The notes under the pieces were generated by a model. That model saw nothing but the letters and a program-made list of their open reading frames with translations. It did no database searches and was not told where the DNA came from. This document shows, one piece after another, positions 53,794-63,001 of a stretch of DNA of 64,000 nucleotides (within the stretch, counting starts at the first letter, position 1; every line of letters begins with the position of its first letter). Source of the stretch: Gimesia aquarii (GTDB taxonomy: Bacteria; Planctomycetota; Planctomycetia; Planctomycetales; Planctomycetaceae); assembly GCF_007748175.1 (NCBI RefSeq), contig NZ_CP037422.1:558001-622000 (forward strand), written 5' to 3'. The position numbers and the translations under genes were made by a program.

Positions 53794-55533
53794 TTGTATG
53801 TCACGATGCACCACCCTTCAAGTCAAATCGAATCTCAAACTGAAGAGGTGGAAGGCCGTTCCAACCTGTTTCGTATGGTGTTAGAGTCCGTCGTCTCGCT
53901 GGCGATTGCAGTGATTCTCTTCAGGACATTTCAAGCCGAAGGATATATGATTTCTACGGGATCTATGGCACCCTCCTTGTTGGGTTATCATAAACAGGTG
54001 ATTTGTCCTCGGTGCGATTTTTCATTTACTTATGGTGTCGCATATGATGATTCCGTTTCAGGGAACCGCTTTCAGGCAAAAGGACATTCGGATGGTGAAT
54101 CATTTCAGCAGGCTGGTCAATATGCGACATGTCCTAACTGTGGTACGCATTCGATAGATTTATCGAATGTTCCAAGAAACGAAGGTGACCAGCTACTTGT
54201 CTTCAAACATGCTTATTATCTAAAGCCACCAGAACGCTGGAGTGTTGCTGTATTTCAAAATCCAATGAAACCAACACAAGCATATGTAAAAAGAGTGGTT
54301 GGTCTGCCGGGAGAGTCAGTTCAAGTTAGAAATGGTGATTTATATATCAATGGCAAAATTGAGCGTAAAAATCTAAAAATTCAACGTGCTGTTCGGTTAC
54401 TAGTTTATGATCATCACTATCGACCGACTAAGGATGATTTCTTTCAACCGCGTTTACTGCCTGACGAGTGTGAGTCACCAAATGGGGATCACTTGAGGAG
54501 TAAAAGAGCTTGGATCGCTAAAGAAGATGGTTTTATTTTTGACGAAAATCATGAAAGTTCACCGAATGTATCTAGCAGAAACGAATGGGCCTGGGTGAAT
54601 TACCAACATTGGATACGACAAGGCGGACACTATGTGACATCAGTTTCACTTGAGGAGTGGCCCGCAGAGGTCGAAAAACCAGAACCGGTTTTAGCGAACA
54701 TTAAATATGATGAAGAACAAAAAAAATTGATCTGTAAAGGGACGATGTCGGCAGAGACTTGTCATCAATATCTTGATCAAACAACAAATGAGGAATTCCG
54801 TTATGCGATTGCATTACTATATGAAAAATCGCATGTATCTCCGCTCTTTGATGATTATGGTTACAATACAGGAGTCGAAAATCAACAAGCAATTCCTGTT
54901 CACGATGTCATGTTTCAATGTGATTTGAAAGTCAATTCCGGAGTGGGCGAGTTTGCGATTGAAGTTTTTGAGGGACATCATAAGTTTAGAAATGTTTTTG
55001 ACTTTCAGCAAAGACGGGTTTCGCTATTTGTAGATGGTCAAAAAAAAGCGATACGTACTGGCAATCTTTCCGGTGATTTTCGGACTCGAACCGTATTGCT
55101 TGAGATGTCTGTTATGGACCGTCAGGTTTTGTTAGCCATCGATGGGCAATTGGTTTACAAGCCGCTTTTATATGGTGAGACCGCAACTCCGCGGAAAGAA
55201 ATTCGTGTACCTGTTCGATTTGGTGCCAATGGGGGGGATTTTTACATTTCAAATCTAAAACTATTCCGAGATATTCACTACACACGCGGTAAGGCGCTAC
55301 ATGGTGTCGATGAATCTTATCAACTGGATCACCAGAGTTATTTTGTACTCGGTGACAATAGTCCCGTTTCATTAGACAGCAGGAGTTGGTCAGATGGAAA
55401 AGTAGACTATAAATACTTACTGGGAAAGCCTTTTTTGGTGCATTTACCCTCACGTCAAGGAGAGGTGAAAATCGGAGATCATGTTGGCCACATGCGCATT
55501 CCAGATTTCTCCCGAATTCGTTATATTCAGTGA
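53794..55533 (+). CDS. lepB: Type I signal peptidase, enlarged zinc-ribbon variant 1
   Basis: Membrane protease that removes signal peptides after export, 579 residues against the usual 170-320. One helix at about 29-45, then the catalytic Ser57 in STGSMAPSL. Between Ser and Lys boxes are two CPXC pairs (71-74 and 113-116), a four-cysteine zinc ribbon. Catalytic Lys166 is in YVKRVVGLPGESV. A 300-residue insert follows, with jelly-roll-like VSFDVEIQ-type strands (VMFQCDLKVNSGVGEFAIEVFEG, RRVSLFVDGQ). The last box YFVLGDNSPVSLDSRSW lies near residue 525. Starts TTG 53794 or ATG 53806 are both possible, neither with a clear ribosome binding site. Followed by a paralog. Confidence 0.93.
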   Translation: MYVTMHHPSSQIESQTEEVEGRSNLFRMVLESVVSLAIAVILFRTFQAEGYMISTGSMAPSLLGYHKQVICPRCDFSFTYGVAYDDSVSGNRFQAKGHSDGESFQQAGQYATCPNCGTHSIDLSNVPRNEGDQLLVFKHAYYLKPPERWSVAVFQNPMKPTQAYVKRVVGLPGESVQVRNGDLYINGKIERKNLKIQRAVRLLVYDHHYRPTKDDFFQPRLLPDECESPNGDHLRSKRAWIAKEDGFIFDENHESSPNVSSRNEWAWVNYQHWIRQGGHYVTSVSLEEWPAEVEKPEPVLANIKYDEEQKKLICKGTMSAETCHQYLDQTTNEEFRYAIALLYEKSHVSPLFDDYGYNTGVENQQAIPVHDVMFQCDLKVNSGVGEFAIEVFEGHHKFRNVFDFQQRRVSLFVDGQKKAIRTGNLSGDFRTRTVLLEMSVMDRQVLLAIDGQLVYKPLLYGETATPRKEIRVPVRFGANGGDFYISNLKLFRDIHYTRGKALHGVDESYQLDHQSYFVLGDNSPVSLDSRSWSDGKVDYKYLLGKPFLVHLPSRQGEVKIGDHVGHMRIPDFSRIRYIQ

Positions 55534-55678
55534 CAGTAATACTGGTTATTTTGCAATAAATTCCCTGAATTTCATAAAAATTTTCATAAATCGATCCTTA
55601 CAGCGAATAACTGAGGCTAACTGAAAATAATCAACCGCAGTCTTAAGTTTTCATTGAATTAATGATAGGTCGTCTGAG

Positions 55679-57547
55679 ATGGCAAAAAAAACTGATAAAG
55701 TAAAATCGAAAAAACTTCCAGTAGAACAAACTGAAAAAAAGAGGGATGAGAGTGAAAAGGCCCGCGGCCGACATAATGAAATTCGTGATACGTTAGAGTC
55801 AATCATTATTGCCTTGGTATTTGCTTTTGTATTTCGTGCTTATTCAGCAGAAGCGTTCGTGATTCCAACGGGGTCAATGGCACCAACGTTGTATGGTCGT
55901 CATAAAGAATTGAGTTGTGCCGAGTGTGGTGTGAAATACGCCGTGGGTGCCAGTGATGAACTGATCGGAAAATCTGGATATTATGATTCAGATAAAAAAG
56001 TTACGGGAGCTTATTGTCCCAACTGCCGATACTATACTGATCTTCGGAATGCGCATCCCTTTACAGGGGACCGGATTATCGTCAATAAGTTTCCTTTTGA
56101 TTTTGGAGACCCTGATCGCTGGGATGTGATCGTCTTTAAGTACCCGGAAGAAGCACAGACAAATTACATCAAGCGATTGGTTGGATTACCTGGCGAAGAA
56201 ATTCAGATTTCCCGGGGAGATGTCTATGCCAGAAGAAATGAAAAAGAGCCATTTCAGATTCTTCGCAAAGACAATTTGGAGAAACAACTGGCAGTTCAAC
56301 AGTTAGTCTACGACGATGATTATCCACCTAGAGAGATCTTAAATTATGATTGGCCTGAGCGCTGGTCACCCATGGCTCAGGTTTCGCCCAATGAGACGAA
56401 GTTTCAGAATTTGAAAAAGTCTGCCTGGGAAATTGATTCTGAAGCACGCGCTTATCAATTCCAAGGTAGTTCCTTAGCTGCGGATATCAGAAATCTTCAA
56501 TGGTTACGCTATCAACATATTGTCCCGCGTCAATCTGAGTGGGAACTACTTGAAGAAAACCCTGAGCTATTTAAGCAGACGATGCAGTCCTCCCCGCCTC
56601 AACCACGCTTAATCAATGATTATACAGCCTACAATGATTATTCAGGTGGCTTATCGAAGGGAATTTTTAAATATGACGCCGCCTTTTGGGTCGGTGATTT
56701 GACAGTCAGTTTTGATGTTGAAATTCAGACGAACGAAGGCGAATTCTTTGTTGAACTCATGCGGGGAGATCGCCATTATCGGGTGCGCTTTGATATCAAG
56801 ACAGGTCAGGCAAAGTTATATTATGTAGAAGATTTTCCTAACCCAAAGCCCGTTGAAGTTGAGCTGACAACTGCGGAGACGGTTTTGAAAGGGAAGGGAT
56901 CACATTCGGTGATGTTTGCTAATGTTGATCAGAGGCTCTGTTTGTGGATTGACGGTTCGGAAGTAAGTTTGGAAAACAAAACAGAATATAAACCACCGGT
57001 TTCTCCTGCACCTCGCGATGGTGATCTTGCTCCCGTAGGAATTGCGGGGGTCAATGTTGATTTTGTTGTTTCTCATTTATTGTTACGACGCGATATTTAT
57101 TATCGTTCTGTTGAGTATTATCAGAATCAGGAATATTCTGGCGATCGGTCACACCTCTGGGAATTACTTTGGGATCCGGCAGCATGGAGTCGACAATATG
57201 AAGATCATCGTCAACAGGTACGATTTGAGAAAATGGCAGACGATGAGTTTTTCGTGCTGGGAGATAACTCGGCGCGCAGTGCAGATAGTCGTCTTTGGGA
57301 TAATAAGCGCAAGGCCGAGCGGCGACACGCGGTTCCTCGCTCTGCACTGGTTGGAAAAGCGTTCATGATTTATTGGCCGCATGGCATTCCGTTTCTGAAT
57401 GATGGTCGTGGCTATTCACCAAATGTAGGACCATTAAAGAGGTTTTTCTATCATCAAACTTCGCCGGGTTCCTATCCCAAAGATCCTTATGCTAAGCTAT
57501 CATTTCCGTTTTACCCTAATTTTTCCAGAATGAAACGAATTCGATAG
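55679..57547 (+). CDS. lepB: Type I signal peptidase, enlarged zinc-ribbon variant 2
   Basis: Tandem paralog of the previous gene, 622 residues. A basic N-terminus precedes the helix SIIIALVFAFVFRAYSAEAF (41-60); Ser66 is in IPTGSMAPT and Lys165 in YIKRLVGLPGEEI. The zinc ribbon is CAEC (80-83) and CPNC (113-116). The insert (about residues 180-515) again contains a LamG/jelly-roll-like region: FDVEIQTNEGEFFVELMRGDRHYRVRFDIKTG and VMFANVDQRLCLWIDGSEV. The final box FFVLGDNSARSADSRLW is present. All catalytic parts look intact in both copies, so both should be active. ATG 55679 at an unexceptional site. Confidence 0.95.
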   Translation: MAKKTDKVKSKKLPVEQTEKKRDESEKARGRHNEIRDTLESIIIALVFAFVFRAYSAEAFVIPTGSMAPTLYGRHKELSCAECGVKYAVGASDELIGKSGYYDSDKKVTGAYCPNCRYYTDLRNAHPFTGDRIIVNKFPFDFGDPDRWDVIVFKYPEEAQTNYIKRLVGLPGEEIQISRGDVYARRNEKEPFQILRKDNLEKQLAVQQLVYDDDYPPREILNYDWPERWSPMAQVSPNETKFQNLKKSAWEIDSEARAYQFQGSSLAADIRNLQWLRYQHIVPRQSEWELLEENPELFKQTMQSSPPQPRLINDYTAYNDYSGGLSKGIFKYDAAFWVGDLTVSFDVEIQTNEGEFFVELMRGDRHYRVRFDIKTGQAKLYYVEDFPNPKPVEVELTTAETVLKGKGSHSVMFANVDQRLCLWIDGSEVSLENKTEYKPPVSPAPRDGDLAPVGIAGVNVDFVVSHLLLRRDIYYRSVEYYQNQEYSGDRSHLWELLWDPAAWSRQYEDHRQQVRFEKMADDEFFVLGDNSARSADSRLWDNKRKAERRHAVPRSALVGKAFMIYWPHGIPFLNDGRGYSPNVGPLKRFFYHQTSPGSYPKDPYAKLSFPFYPNFSRMKRIR

Positions 57548-57662
57548 CCATCTATTGGTATCAAAAAATGCAGACGAAATCGATATTTAGCAGAATCATC
57601 GATTTTACTAGAATATTTATGAAGCCCCAACGAAAGAATGGTCGTCAAGGAGGACGTTTGCA

Positions 57663-58445
57663 ATGGCATTGCTGGAATGTGTCGGTTTGGTAAAGGATTA
57701 TCCTGGGAAACGGGCTGTCGACGGTGTCGATTTTTACGTGGAACGCGGCGAAATTGTGGGGCTCTTAGGGCCGAATGGTGCTGGTAAGACAACAACTTTT
57801 CGAATGGCATGCGGGATGGTTGCTCCTACCAAGGGACGCGTTTATCTTGAAGAAACAGATGTGACTTCTTGGCCGATGTATAAACGTGCTCGACAGGGAA
57901 TGGGATATTTGCCACAGGATGAGAGCGTTTTTGTAAAACTTTCGATCGAACAGAATATCTATGCGATACTCGAATTTCTGGATTTGAATCGCAAGCAAAG
58001 ACGCGAGACTGTAGATCACTTACTTGATCAATTTGGACTAACAACAAAAAGAAAGCAGATTGCGTCTACACTTTCAGGTGGTGAAAGACGACGTTTAGAG
58101 ATCGCGCGTTGTTTAGCAAGTTCTCCTGAATTGATTTTACTGGATGAACCGTTCACGGGAATAGATCCGGTAACAATTCATGACATTCAGGACATTATTG
58201 CTGATTTACGAGATAGTGGTATTTCAATTTTGTTGACCGACCATCGCGAACGTGAAACGTTAACCATTACCGATCGCAGCTATATCATTAGTGCCGGTCA
58301 AGTGCTGGTAAGCGGAGATGCGGAAACTGTTCTTAGTGATGAATCAGCTCAAGCGCTATATTTTGGCAAACGCTTCGATAAAGGATCGATTATTGAAGGG
58401 CGAGAAGCCTTTGGTACACGCATCTCAGAGCAAGATGCGGCTTAA
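57663..58445 (+). CDS. lptB: LptB-like ABC ATPase
   Basis: A 260-residue ATPase of the LptB/LptB2FG lipopolysaccharide transport family. Walker A is GPNGAGKT near residue 37, the signature is LSGGERRR, Walker B is LILLDEPFTGIDP, and the LptB-type segment ITDRSYIISAGQVLVSGDAETVLSDE follows; the switch histidine lies in LLTDHRERETL. AAGGAGG at 57647-57653 is 9 bases before the ATG. It follows the signal peptidases but is an unrelated envelope function; LptF/G/C partners are not in the window. It ends overlapping the convergent KAS III-like gene by four bases. Confidence 0.93.
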   Translation: MALLECVGLVKDYPGKRAVDGVDFYVERGEIVGLLGPNGAGKTTTFRMACGMVAPTKGRVYLEETDVTSWPMYKRARQGMGYLPQDESVFVKLSIEQNIYAILEFLDLNRKQRRETVDHLLDQFGLTTKRKQIASTLSGGERRRLEIARCLASSPELILLDEPFTGIDPVTIHDIQDIIADLRDSGISILLTDHRERETLTITDRSYIISAGQVLVSGDAETVLSDESAQALYFGKRFDKGSIIEGREAFGTRISEQDAA

Positions 58446-59545
58446 GACTCATTATCGTAACGCCCCGGTTGCCACTTGATGGCGGCTCTTCCGATGCACA
58501 TGGAATCTGTCAGGCGGTTCATGCAGATTCCCGCAGCCGGCAGAAGAATGACATCGCCATCATTTACTGGAGCATAATCATTCGCGTAAACCACTTCTTC
58601 AAGACGTGCCAATATAGTGGGAATCGTAGAAGAAATGGAATTTCCGTAAAATGGTAGATTGTTGAGGTAATCAGCAGTAATCGGGACTTGGCGTGCGGCT
58701 GCAATCATTGCTTTCAGTAATTTTCCGCTGGGCTGGTGCGGTGCAATTAAGATCCGGTCTGCTTGCCCTGCAACTTGTTCATACGATTCCAAACACGCTT
58801 CCAGCATCAGGTCAACACCGTTCAGGAAAACAGACTCACCATCCATGTGCATTACAAGTTTATGCTCAGGACGCCCTCGGAAATCAAACATATCTCCTTG
58901 CTCAGTCCAGAATAAAGGAACCTCTTGTTTACGGCGTTCTGCAGGAATGTATTCTATAGATGTTTCTACATGTAGCAAAGAGTGACCGGGACCTTTCCAA
59001 AGCGTCGTCCCGGTAGCTCCCGCAGAAACGATTCCACAGAATGCTTTGTCAGACGAATCATGCCAATGTTCCGGAGTTTCCACAGTGAGTAGGGGAATGT
59101 GGACTCTCTCAGGTAGATTTTCTAATAGTTCGGCAGCACGCTTCAGAAGCTCAACAAAACCGACACATCCGTAGTTTAATGCGATAAATTTCTTAGAAGG
59201 TACTCTCAGGATATTTGAAAGTTCGTCGCATAATTGCCGGGCAGAATCATGATTTGTATGAGAATGACACAACATAATTGTCGGACAGTCTGCCCATTCA
59301 AATCCGACAGTCGACTGCAGTTTTTCTGCTATGACAGCAGCGATATCTATTGGAGAAAGTTGAGGTTGCAACAGTCGACGAGTTTCAATCCCCGTCGAGC
59401 GACTGATCGCTTTGACACTGGAAAAGCCGTCAGTTATGCCTTGATGTGAAAGGGCATAGACACGCTCATTATCCAATAGTTCGAAAAGGTCATCATGATC
59501 AGCCAGATCTACTATTTCTGTAAGTGCAAATCCATTATTCTGCAT
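58442..59545 (-). CDS. KAS III-like beta-ketoacyl-ACP synthase
   Basis: A 367-residue thiolase-fold condensing enzyme. Catalytic residues of the III family are in place: Cys127 in ALNYGCVGFVELL, His270 in APHQPSGKLLK and Asn302 in PFYGNSISSTIPTIL. The expected motifs GCVGF and HQPSG differ slightly from the canonical CSGF/HQAN, hinting at a different acyl substrate. Other segments: TIMLCHSHTNHDSARQLCDEL and GATGTTLWKGPG. No neighbouring fatty acid synthesis genes, so it may serve a secondary pathway rather than housekeeping chain initiation. Convergent with lptB with a 4-base overlap. Confidence 0.87.
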   Translation of the reverse strand: MQNNGFALTEIVDLADHDDLFELLDNERVYALSHQGITDGFSSVKAISRSTGIETRRLLQPQLSPIDIAAVIAEKLQSTVGFEWADCPTIMLCHSHTNHDSARQLCDELSNILRVPSKKFIALNYGCVGFVELLKRAAELLENLPERVHIPLLTVETPEHWHDSSDKAFCGIVSAGATGTTLWKGPGHSLLHVETSIEYIPAERRKQEVPLFWTEQGDMFDFRGRPEHKLVMHMDGESVFLNGVDLMLEACLESYEQVAGQADRILIAPHQPSGKLLKAMIAAARQVPITADYLNNLPFYGNSISSTIPTILARLEEVVYANDYAPVNDGDVILLPAAGICMNRLTDSMCIGRAAIKWQPGRYDNES

Positions 59546-59744
59546 AAAGTAATCCCAACCTAATTATTGCAGAAAGGGAATCCATAACCCCGCAATCGTC
59601 TGAGTATGTGCAACATATGCTTAAAGTGCAATTGAATATGAATAAATGAGGAGAAATTTTTAGTAAGTAGAATGATAATCGCCTGGCAGGAGACGCTTTG
59701 GCATGAACATTTTGAATGAAATTAGATGCAGGTAGCCCGTCAAT

Positions 59745-60017
59745 TTAAAGGTTCCAGGAAAGTAGTGCTAATAAAGTCATCAAAGCTCCCATAATAATGA
59801 TGGCAGTGAAGAAAAAACGAATTGAACGTTGAATGATCACTTGGGGGATTTCGTACCGAGTCGCATTATATACAAGACTAATCACAGCTAAAAGTGGAAT
59901 AAGATAGACAACTGCATTGATCTGATTTGCTAGCACGAATGGAACAGACATAATTAATCTTTGTTTTTCTGAAAGGTGATTATTAACTGATTTGGGTCTG
60001 GAAATGTTTACTAGCAT
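59745..60017 (-). CDS. Small membrane protein next to DUF6677 gene
   Basis: A 90-residue protein with two hydrophobic segments: NAVVYLIPLLAVISLVYNATRYE and FFFTAIIIMGALMTLLALLSW, the second at the C-terminus. Its start overlaps the stop of the DUF6677 gene by seven bases (ATG 60015-60017, stop 60011-60013), so they are translationally coupled. An internal ATG (residue 23, MSVPFVLANQI) could be the real start. No family recognised beyond the neighbourhood. Confidence 0.72.
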   Translation of the reverse strand: MLVNISRPKSVNNHLSEKQRLIMSVPFVLANQINAVVYLIPLLAVISLVYNATRYEIPQVIIQRSIRFFFTAIIIMGALMTLLALLSWNL

Positions 60018-60898
60018 TTCGAGTTTGTCTTTTCTTTGTCTTTTGGTGCCGCTTCTTCTTCGTCACCTCTTCCATAAGCTGGCCCTTCAAATGCATCCCA
60101 GATTACCAGTAGGTTTAACAATCCTGCGATCCACGTGAATACGACGGCAAATTCATAACGTTTCCCGAGCTTCTTATTGATATCATCAAGTTCTTGATTA
60201 CTTAAAGGCATTTCAAACCAGTTTAAAAAGGGCCTGGGAATCGATCCTTCAATGTGGCCTGTGTCTGTCCGACGTCCATTGACTTCTCGAACGACAGCAC
60301 ATTCAAGTACTCGTCGTTGGTTGCCTCCCAATGGTAAACCTATTCCTACAGGATCAGACAGGTTTAATGCCGAGATCGGCTTATTATCCAAAGTCCCTTC
60401 AAAAACACCGGTAATTTCAGTGCCAAACTCACCAGGAACTGTTTTTAATTTAATGGAACCCTCTAATTGCCCACTAATGTTTTTGCCATCATCAGTACGG
60501 TCTAAGAGTGTTCCCTCAAAAGGAGCTTCTAAGGGCATTTCCTGATGATAGGGGTGTGAGTCAAAATAGTTAGCGTCAAAGTCATTTTGGCCAAGTCTAA
60601 TCGGTGAAACAACTTTATTATAACGCGAAGTTTGTATCAAAGCGGGTAGTGCAGGTAAGCCAACACCTACTTGTGCAAAATACCCCAGGTTTCTTTTACC
60701 TGGCTCTGACTGATAATAAACGGTCTTCCAGTCTCCTAATGCCATACCACAAAAGAACGTACTCAAGATACAGAAACAGTAAATGGCTGCTTTAAATGTC
60801 CTTCCTTGGTAAAAGTGACCTGCACCAGGAATAAGGAATGCTAAAATTGCAGCGACAACAGGATTTTTCAATTCAATTTTGTTGTGGCTTTCCGTCAT
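60011..60898 (-). CDS. DUF6677-like membrane protein
   Basis: A 295-residue protein starting MTESHNKIELKNPVVAAILAFLIPGAGHFYQGRTFKAAIYCFCILSTFFCGMALGDW, a planctomycete family (DUF6677, from memory). GAGGG seven bases before the ATG at 60898 supports this start over the ORF's longer N-terminus. Two helices are in the first 60 residues and one near 245-270 (FAVVFTWIAGLLNLLVIWDAF). The periplasmic middle carries FEGTLLDRTDDGKNISGQLEGSIKLKTVPGEFGTEITGVFEG-type strands. Function unknown; the first part resembles TM2-like GAGHFYQG sequences. Coupled with a small membrane protein gene. Confidence 0.85.
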   Translation of the reverse strand: MTESHNKIELKNPVVAAILAFLIPGAGHFYQGRTFKAAIYCFCILSTFFCGMALGDWKTVYYQSEPGKRNLGYFAQVGVGLPALPALIQTSRYNKVVSPIRLGQNDFDANYFDSHPYHQEMPLEAPFEGTLLDRTDDGKNISGQLEGSIKLKTVPGEFGTEITGVFEGTLDNKPISALNLSDPVGIGLPLGGNQRRVLECAVVREVNGRRTDTGHIEGSIPRPFLNWFEMPLSNQELDDINKKLGKRYEFAVVFTWIAGLLNLLVIWDAFEGPAYGRGDEEEAAPKDKEKTNSKC

Positions 60899-61162
60899 TT
60901 TAGGACCCTCTAGCACTGTTATTATAAAATGTTCTTAGTAAATGATTTTCGTTTTTCAGCGCTGGATATTAGGCTTTGTAGCCAATTAACTGAAAAATTA
61001 CTCTTTTTTAGTTTGGGTTCTCTTATGTAGCTCAGGATGAGACGTAGTGTAGCTCATACAGAATCAAAGGACCAGTCCAACCTGAAGTCTTTATTAATTA
61101 AGGGGTTAGGGGTCTTGGCTTGTCTAAAAAAGAAGGATTGGATGTACCCGTTTGCTCTGAGG

Positions 61163-61945
61163 CTATTGTCCCCCTTCGGCTCGATTTGACCACCAGGGCA
61201 GACTGATCCCGCCATCGATAGTAGTTGTACCTCCTGTCATATAATCAGCATCACCACTGGAGAGAAATGTAACAAGCTTTCCAACTTCATTGGGGCTCCC
61301 CAGTCGTTTCCAGGGGATATTTTCTGCTCCTGCTTCAAGTTGTTCATCAGTGAAGAATTTTCTTTCTCCCGGAGTATCAATCCAACCTGGGTGAACAGTG
61401 TTTACGCGGATTCTGTACGGGGCAAATTCAATGGCAGCGGTTCTCGCCATGTGATCAATTGCCGCTTTGGCCATGTTGTAGGCAGCTGAAGTGGGAATTG
61501 CAATTACTGCATGCGGAGAACTAATCACAACGATAGATCCTCCCTCTCCTTGCTTCGTCATTTGTTGTGCCGCAGCACGGACACCAAAGAACGCGCCCCA
61601 CATTGTCACATCTATGGTTTTTTTGAAGCCTTCCATATCCGCTTCGAGAATCAGCTCTCGATCACTATAAGCAGAATTAGAAACAAATAAATCGAGGCTC
61701 CCAAACTCTTCCGCGACTGTTGAAACGGCAGCATCTACAGATTGTTGGTCTGAGACATCGGCCTGAATTGTGATTGCTTTGACGCCAAATGATCGTGCTT
61801 CTTCTGCTGCGGTCTCTGCTTCTTCAGGATGAGATCGGTAATTGATTGCGACGTTTGCTCCTGCTTTGGCCATTTCAATCGCACAGCCACGACCGATTCC
61901 ACGCGAGGCACCTGTTACGAGCGCATTTCGCCCTTCCAGCTTCAT
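61163..61945 (-). CDS. SDR family oxidoreductase (glucose 1-dehydrogenase-like)
   Basis: A 260-residue classical SDR. Cofactor motif TGASRGIG at 11-18; INYRSHPEE suggests NADPH; the NNAG site is the variant NSAY at 90-93; catalytic Ser142 region VVISSPHA and Tyr156/Lys160 in AAYNMAK. FLSSGDADYMTGGTTTIDGGISLP is the end, as in FabG/glucose dehydrogenases. It lies alone on the minus strand; a substrate cannot be predicted. It resembles the SDR at 9.2-9.9 kb by family only. Confidence 0.92.
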   Translation of the reverse strand: MKLEGRNALVTGASRGIGRGCAIEMAKAGANVAINYRSHPEEAETAAEEARSFGVKAITIQADVSDQQSVDAAVSTVAEEFGSLDLFVSNSAYSDRELILEADMEGFKKTIDVTMWGAFFGVRAAAQQMTKQGEGGSIVVISSPHAVIAIPTSAAYNMAKAAIDHMARTAAIEFAPYRIRVNTVHPGWIDTPGERKFFTDEQLEAGAENIPWKRLGSPNEVGKLVTFLSSGDADYMTGGTTTIDGGISLPWWSNRAEGGQ

Positions 61946-62148
61946 TGTTTTTATTCCTTAGTTGTATGAACGTTTGGTTTTGGCATAGCAAGCCATTGTG
62001 AATAAGGATTCTAATCAAATAGATTTTTTAATGGGTAAGGCTTTTAGAAGAATTTACAGGACTACTATGCAATCCGCAAATGAGACTACTATGAGGCCTG
62101 ATCTATAGATGTGGAATAATCAAATCTAAACTGTAAACAAGAACAACC

Positions 62149-62188
62149 TAAAAACAAAGAAAACCGAGGAGCATTCTCTGCTCCTCGG
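62149..62188 (-). terminator. Terminator of the A-type Fe-S carrier gene
   Basis: CCGAGGAGCA (62164-62173) pairs with TGCTCCTCGG (62179-62188), loop TTCTC. On the minus strand TTTTCTTTGTTTTT follows. It lies 57 bases beyond the stop of the gene at 62246. Confidence 0.9.
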
Positions 62189-62245
62189 CAAAATTTATGA
62201 AGATTTCAGGTACTGTTATAAAATGGGGAGAAAAACATCTCTCAA

Positions 62246-62578
62246 TTACGCAGAGAAGCTGCTTCCACACCCGCAAGATTTGACTGCATTCGGATTTTCA
62301 AAGGTAAATCCGCGTTTTTCCAGGCTTTCGTAGAAATCTACGGTTGTACCATCTAAGTAAAGACCGCTTTTTTTGTCTACAACCACTTTGACACCGTGTT
62401 GTTCAGACACCGTATCATTTTCTTCATCGATTTCATCGACAAAGCGGAAATCATATTGGAATCCACTGCAACCACCAGAAACGATTCCGATTCTCAATAA
62501 AGAACCATCGCCCATCTTCTGGTCTTCCATAAATCGCTTCAATTCTTTGGAAGCATTTTCAGTAATTGTGACAGCCAT
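62246..62578 (-). CDS. A-type iron-sulfur carrier protein (IscA/ErpA/HesB family)
   Basis: A 110-residue cluster carrier that hands Fe-S clusters to client proteins. The three conserved cysteines are present: Cys37 in [11 protein letters not shown], and Cys102 and Cys104 in [10 protein letters not shown]. Length and C-terminus fit IscA/ErpA-type proteins exactly. No isc or suf genes nearby; subtype cannot be decided. ATG 62578 has GGAG upstream. A good terminator follows. Confidence 0.94.
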   Translation of the reverse strand: MAVTITENASKELKRFMEDQKMGDGSLLRIGIVSGGCSGFQYDFRFVDEIDEENDTVSEQHGVKVVVDKKSGLYLDGTTVDFYESLEKRGFTFENPNAVKSCGCGSSFSA

Positions 62579-63001
62579 GGAAAAAAGTCTCCAGTTTAAA
62601 AATTGTTTGGTAGATTAACTTTTTGGTGATACTTATTAATTAATAGAAAGTGGCCCCAATTCAAACTTTGATTTGGGAAAAAGCGAGCCTCTCACTCTAT
62701 TTCAACCTCTCTCTATTATAGCAGAAGTTTTATATTTTCCGAGATGCTTTTATTATCTAAGATATTTTATCTAAGTGTTTTTTGTAAGTATCATACTAAT
62801 ATCATTTTATGTCAATATTTCCATAATGAATATACCTGAACTTATTCGGAATCTGTGCAGCAGATGAGGCCCCATAATTGGACTTAAATGTCTGTTATGA
62901 GGTTGCTTCTAATGCTAGTGCCTTTTGCACTAATTACATCACGGCTTTAGAATGGAAGCTCCTCCTACTTTTATTGTTTATAAGTTGCTGAGACAGGATG
63001 C
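62579..63001. other. Intergenic region, no gene seen
   Basis: About 423 AT-rich bases between divergent genes (IscA-type leftward, OB-HD gene rightward). No open frame of note, tRNA or clear promoter was recognised; it presumably holds both promoters. Confidence 0.5.
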
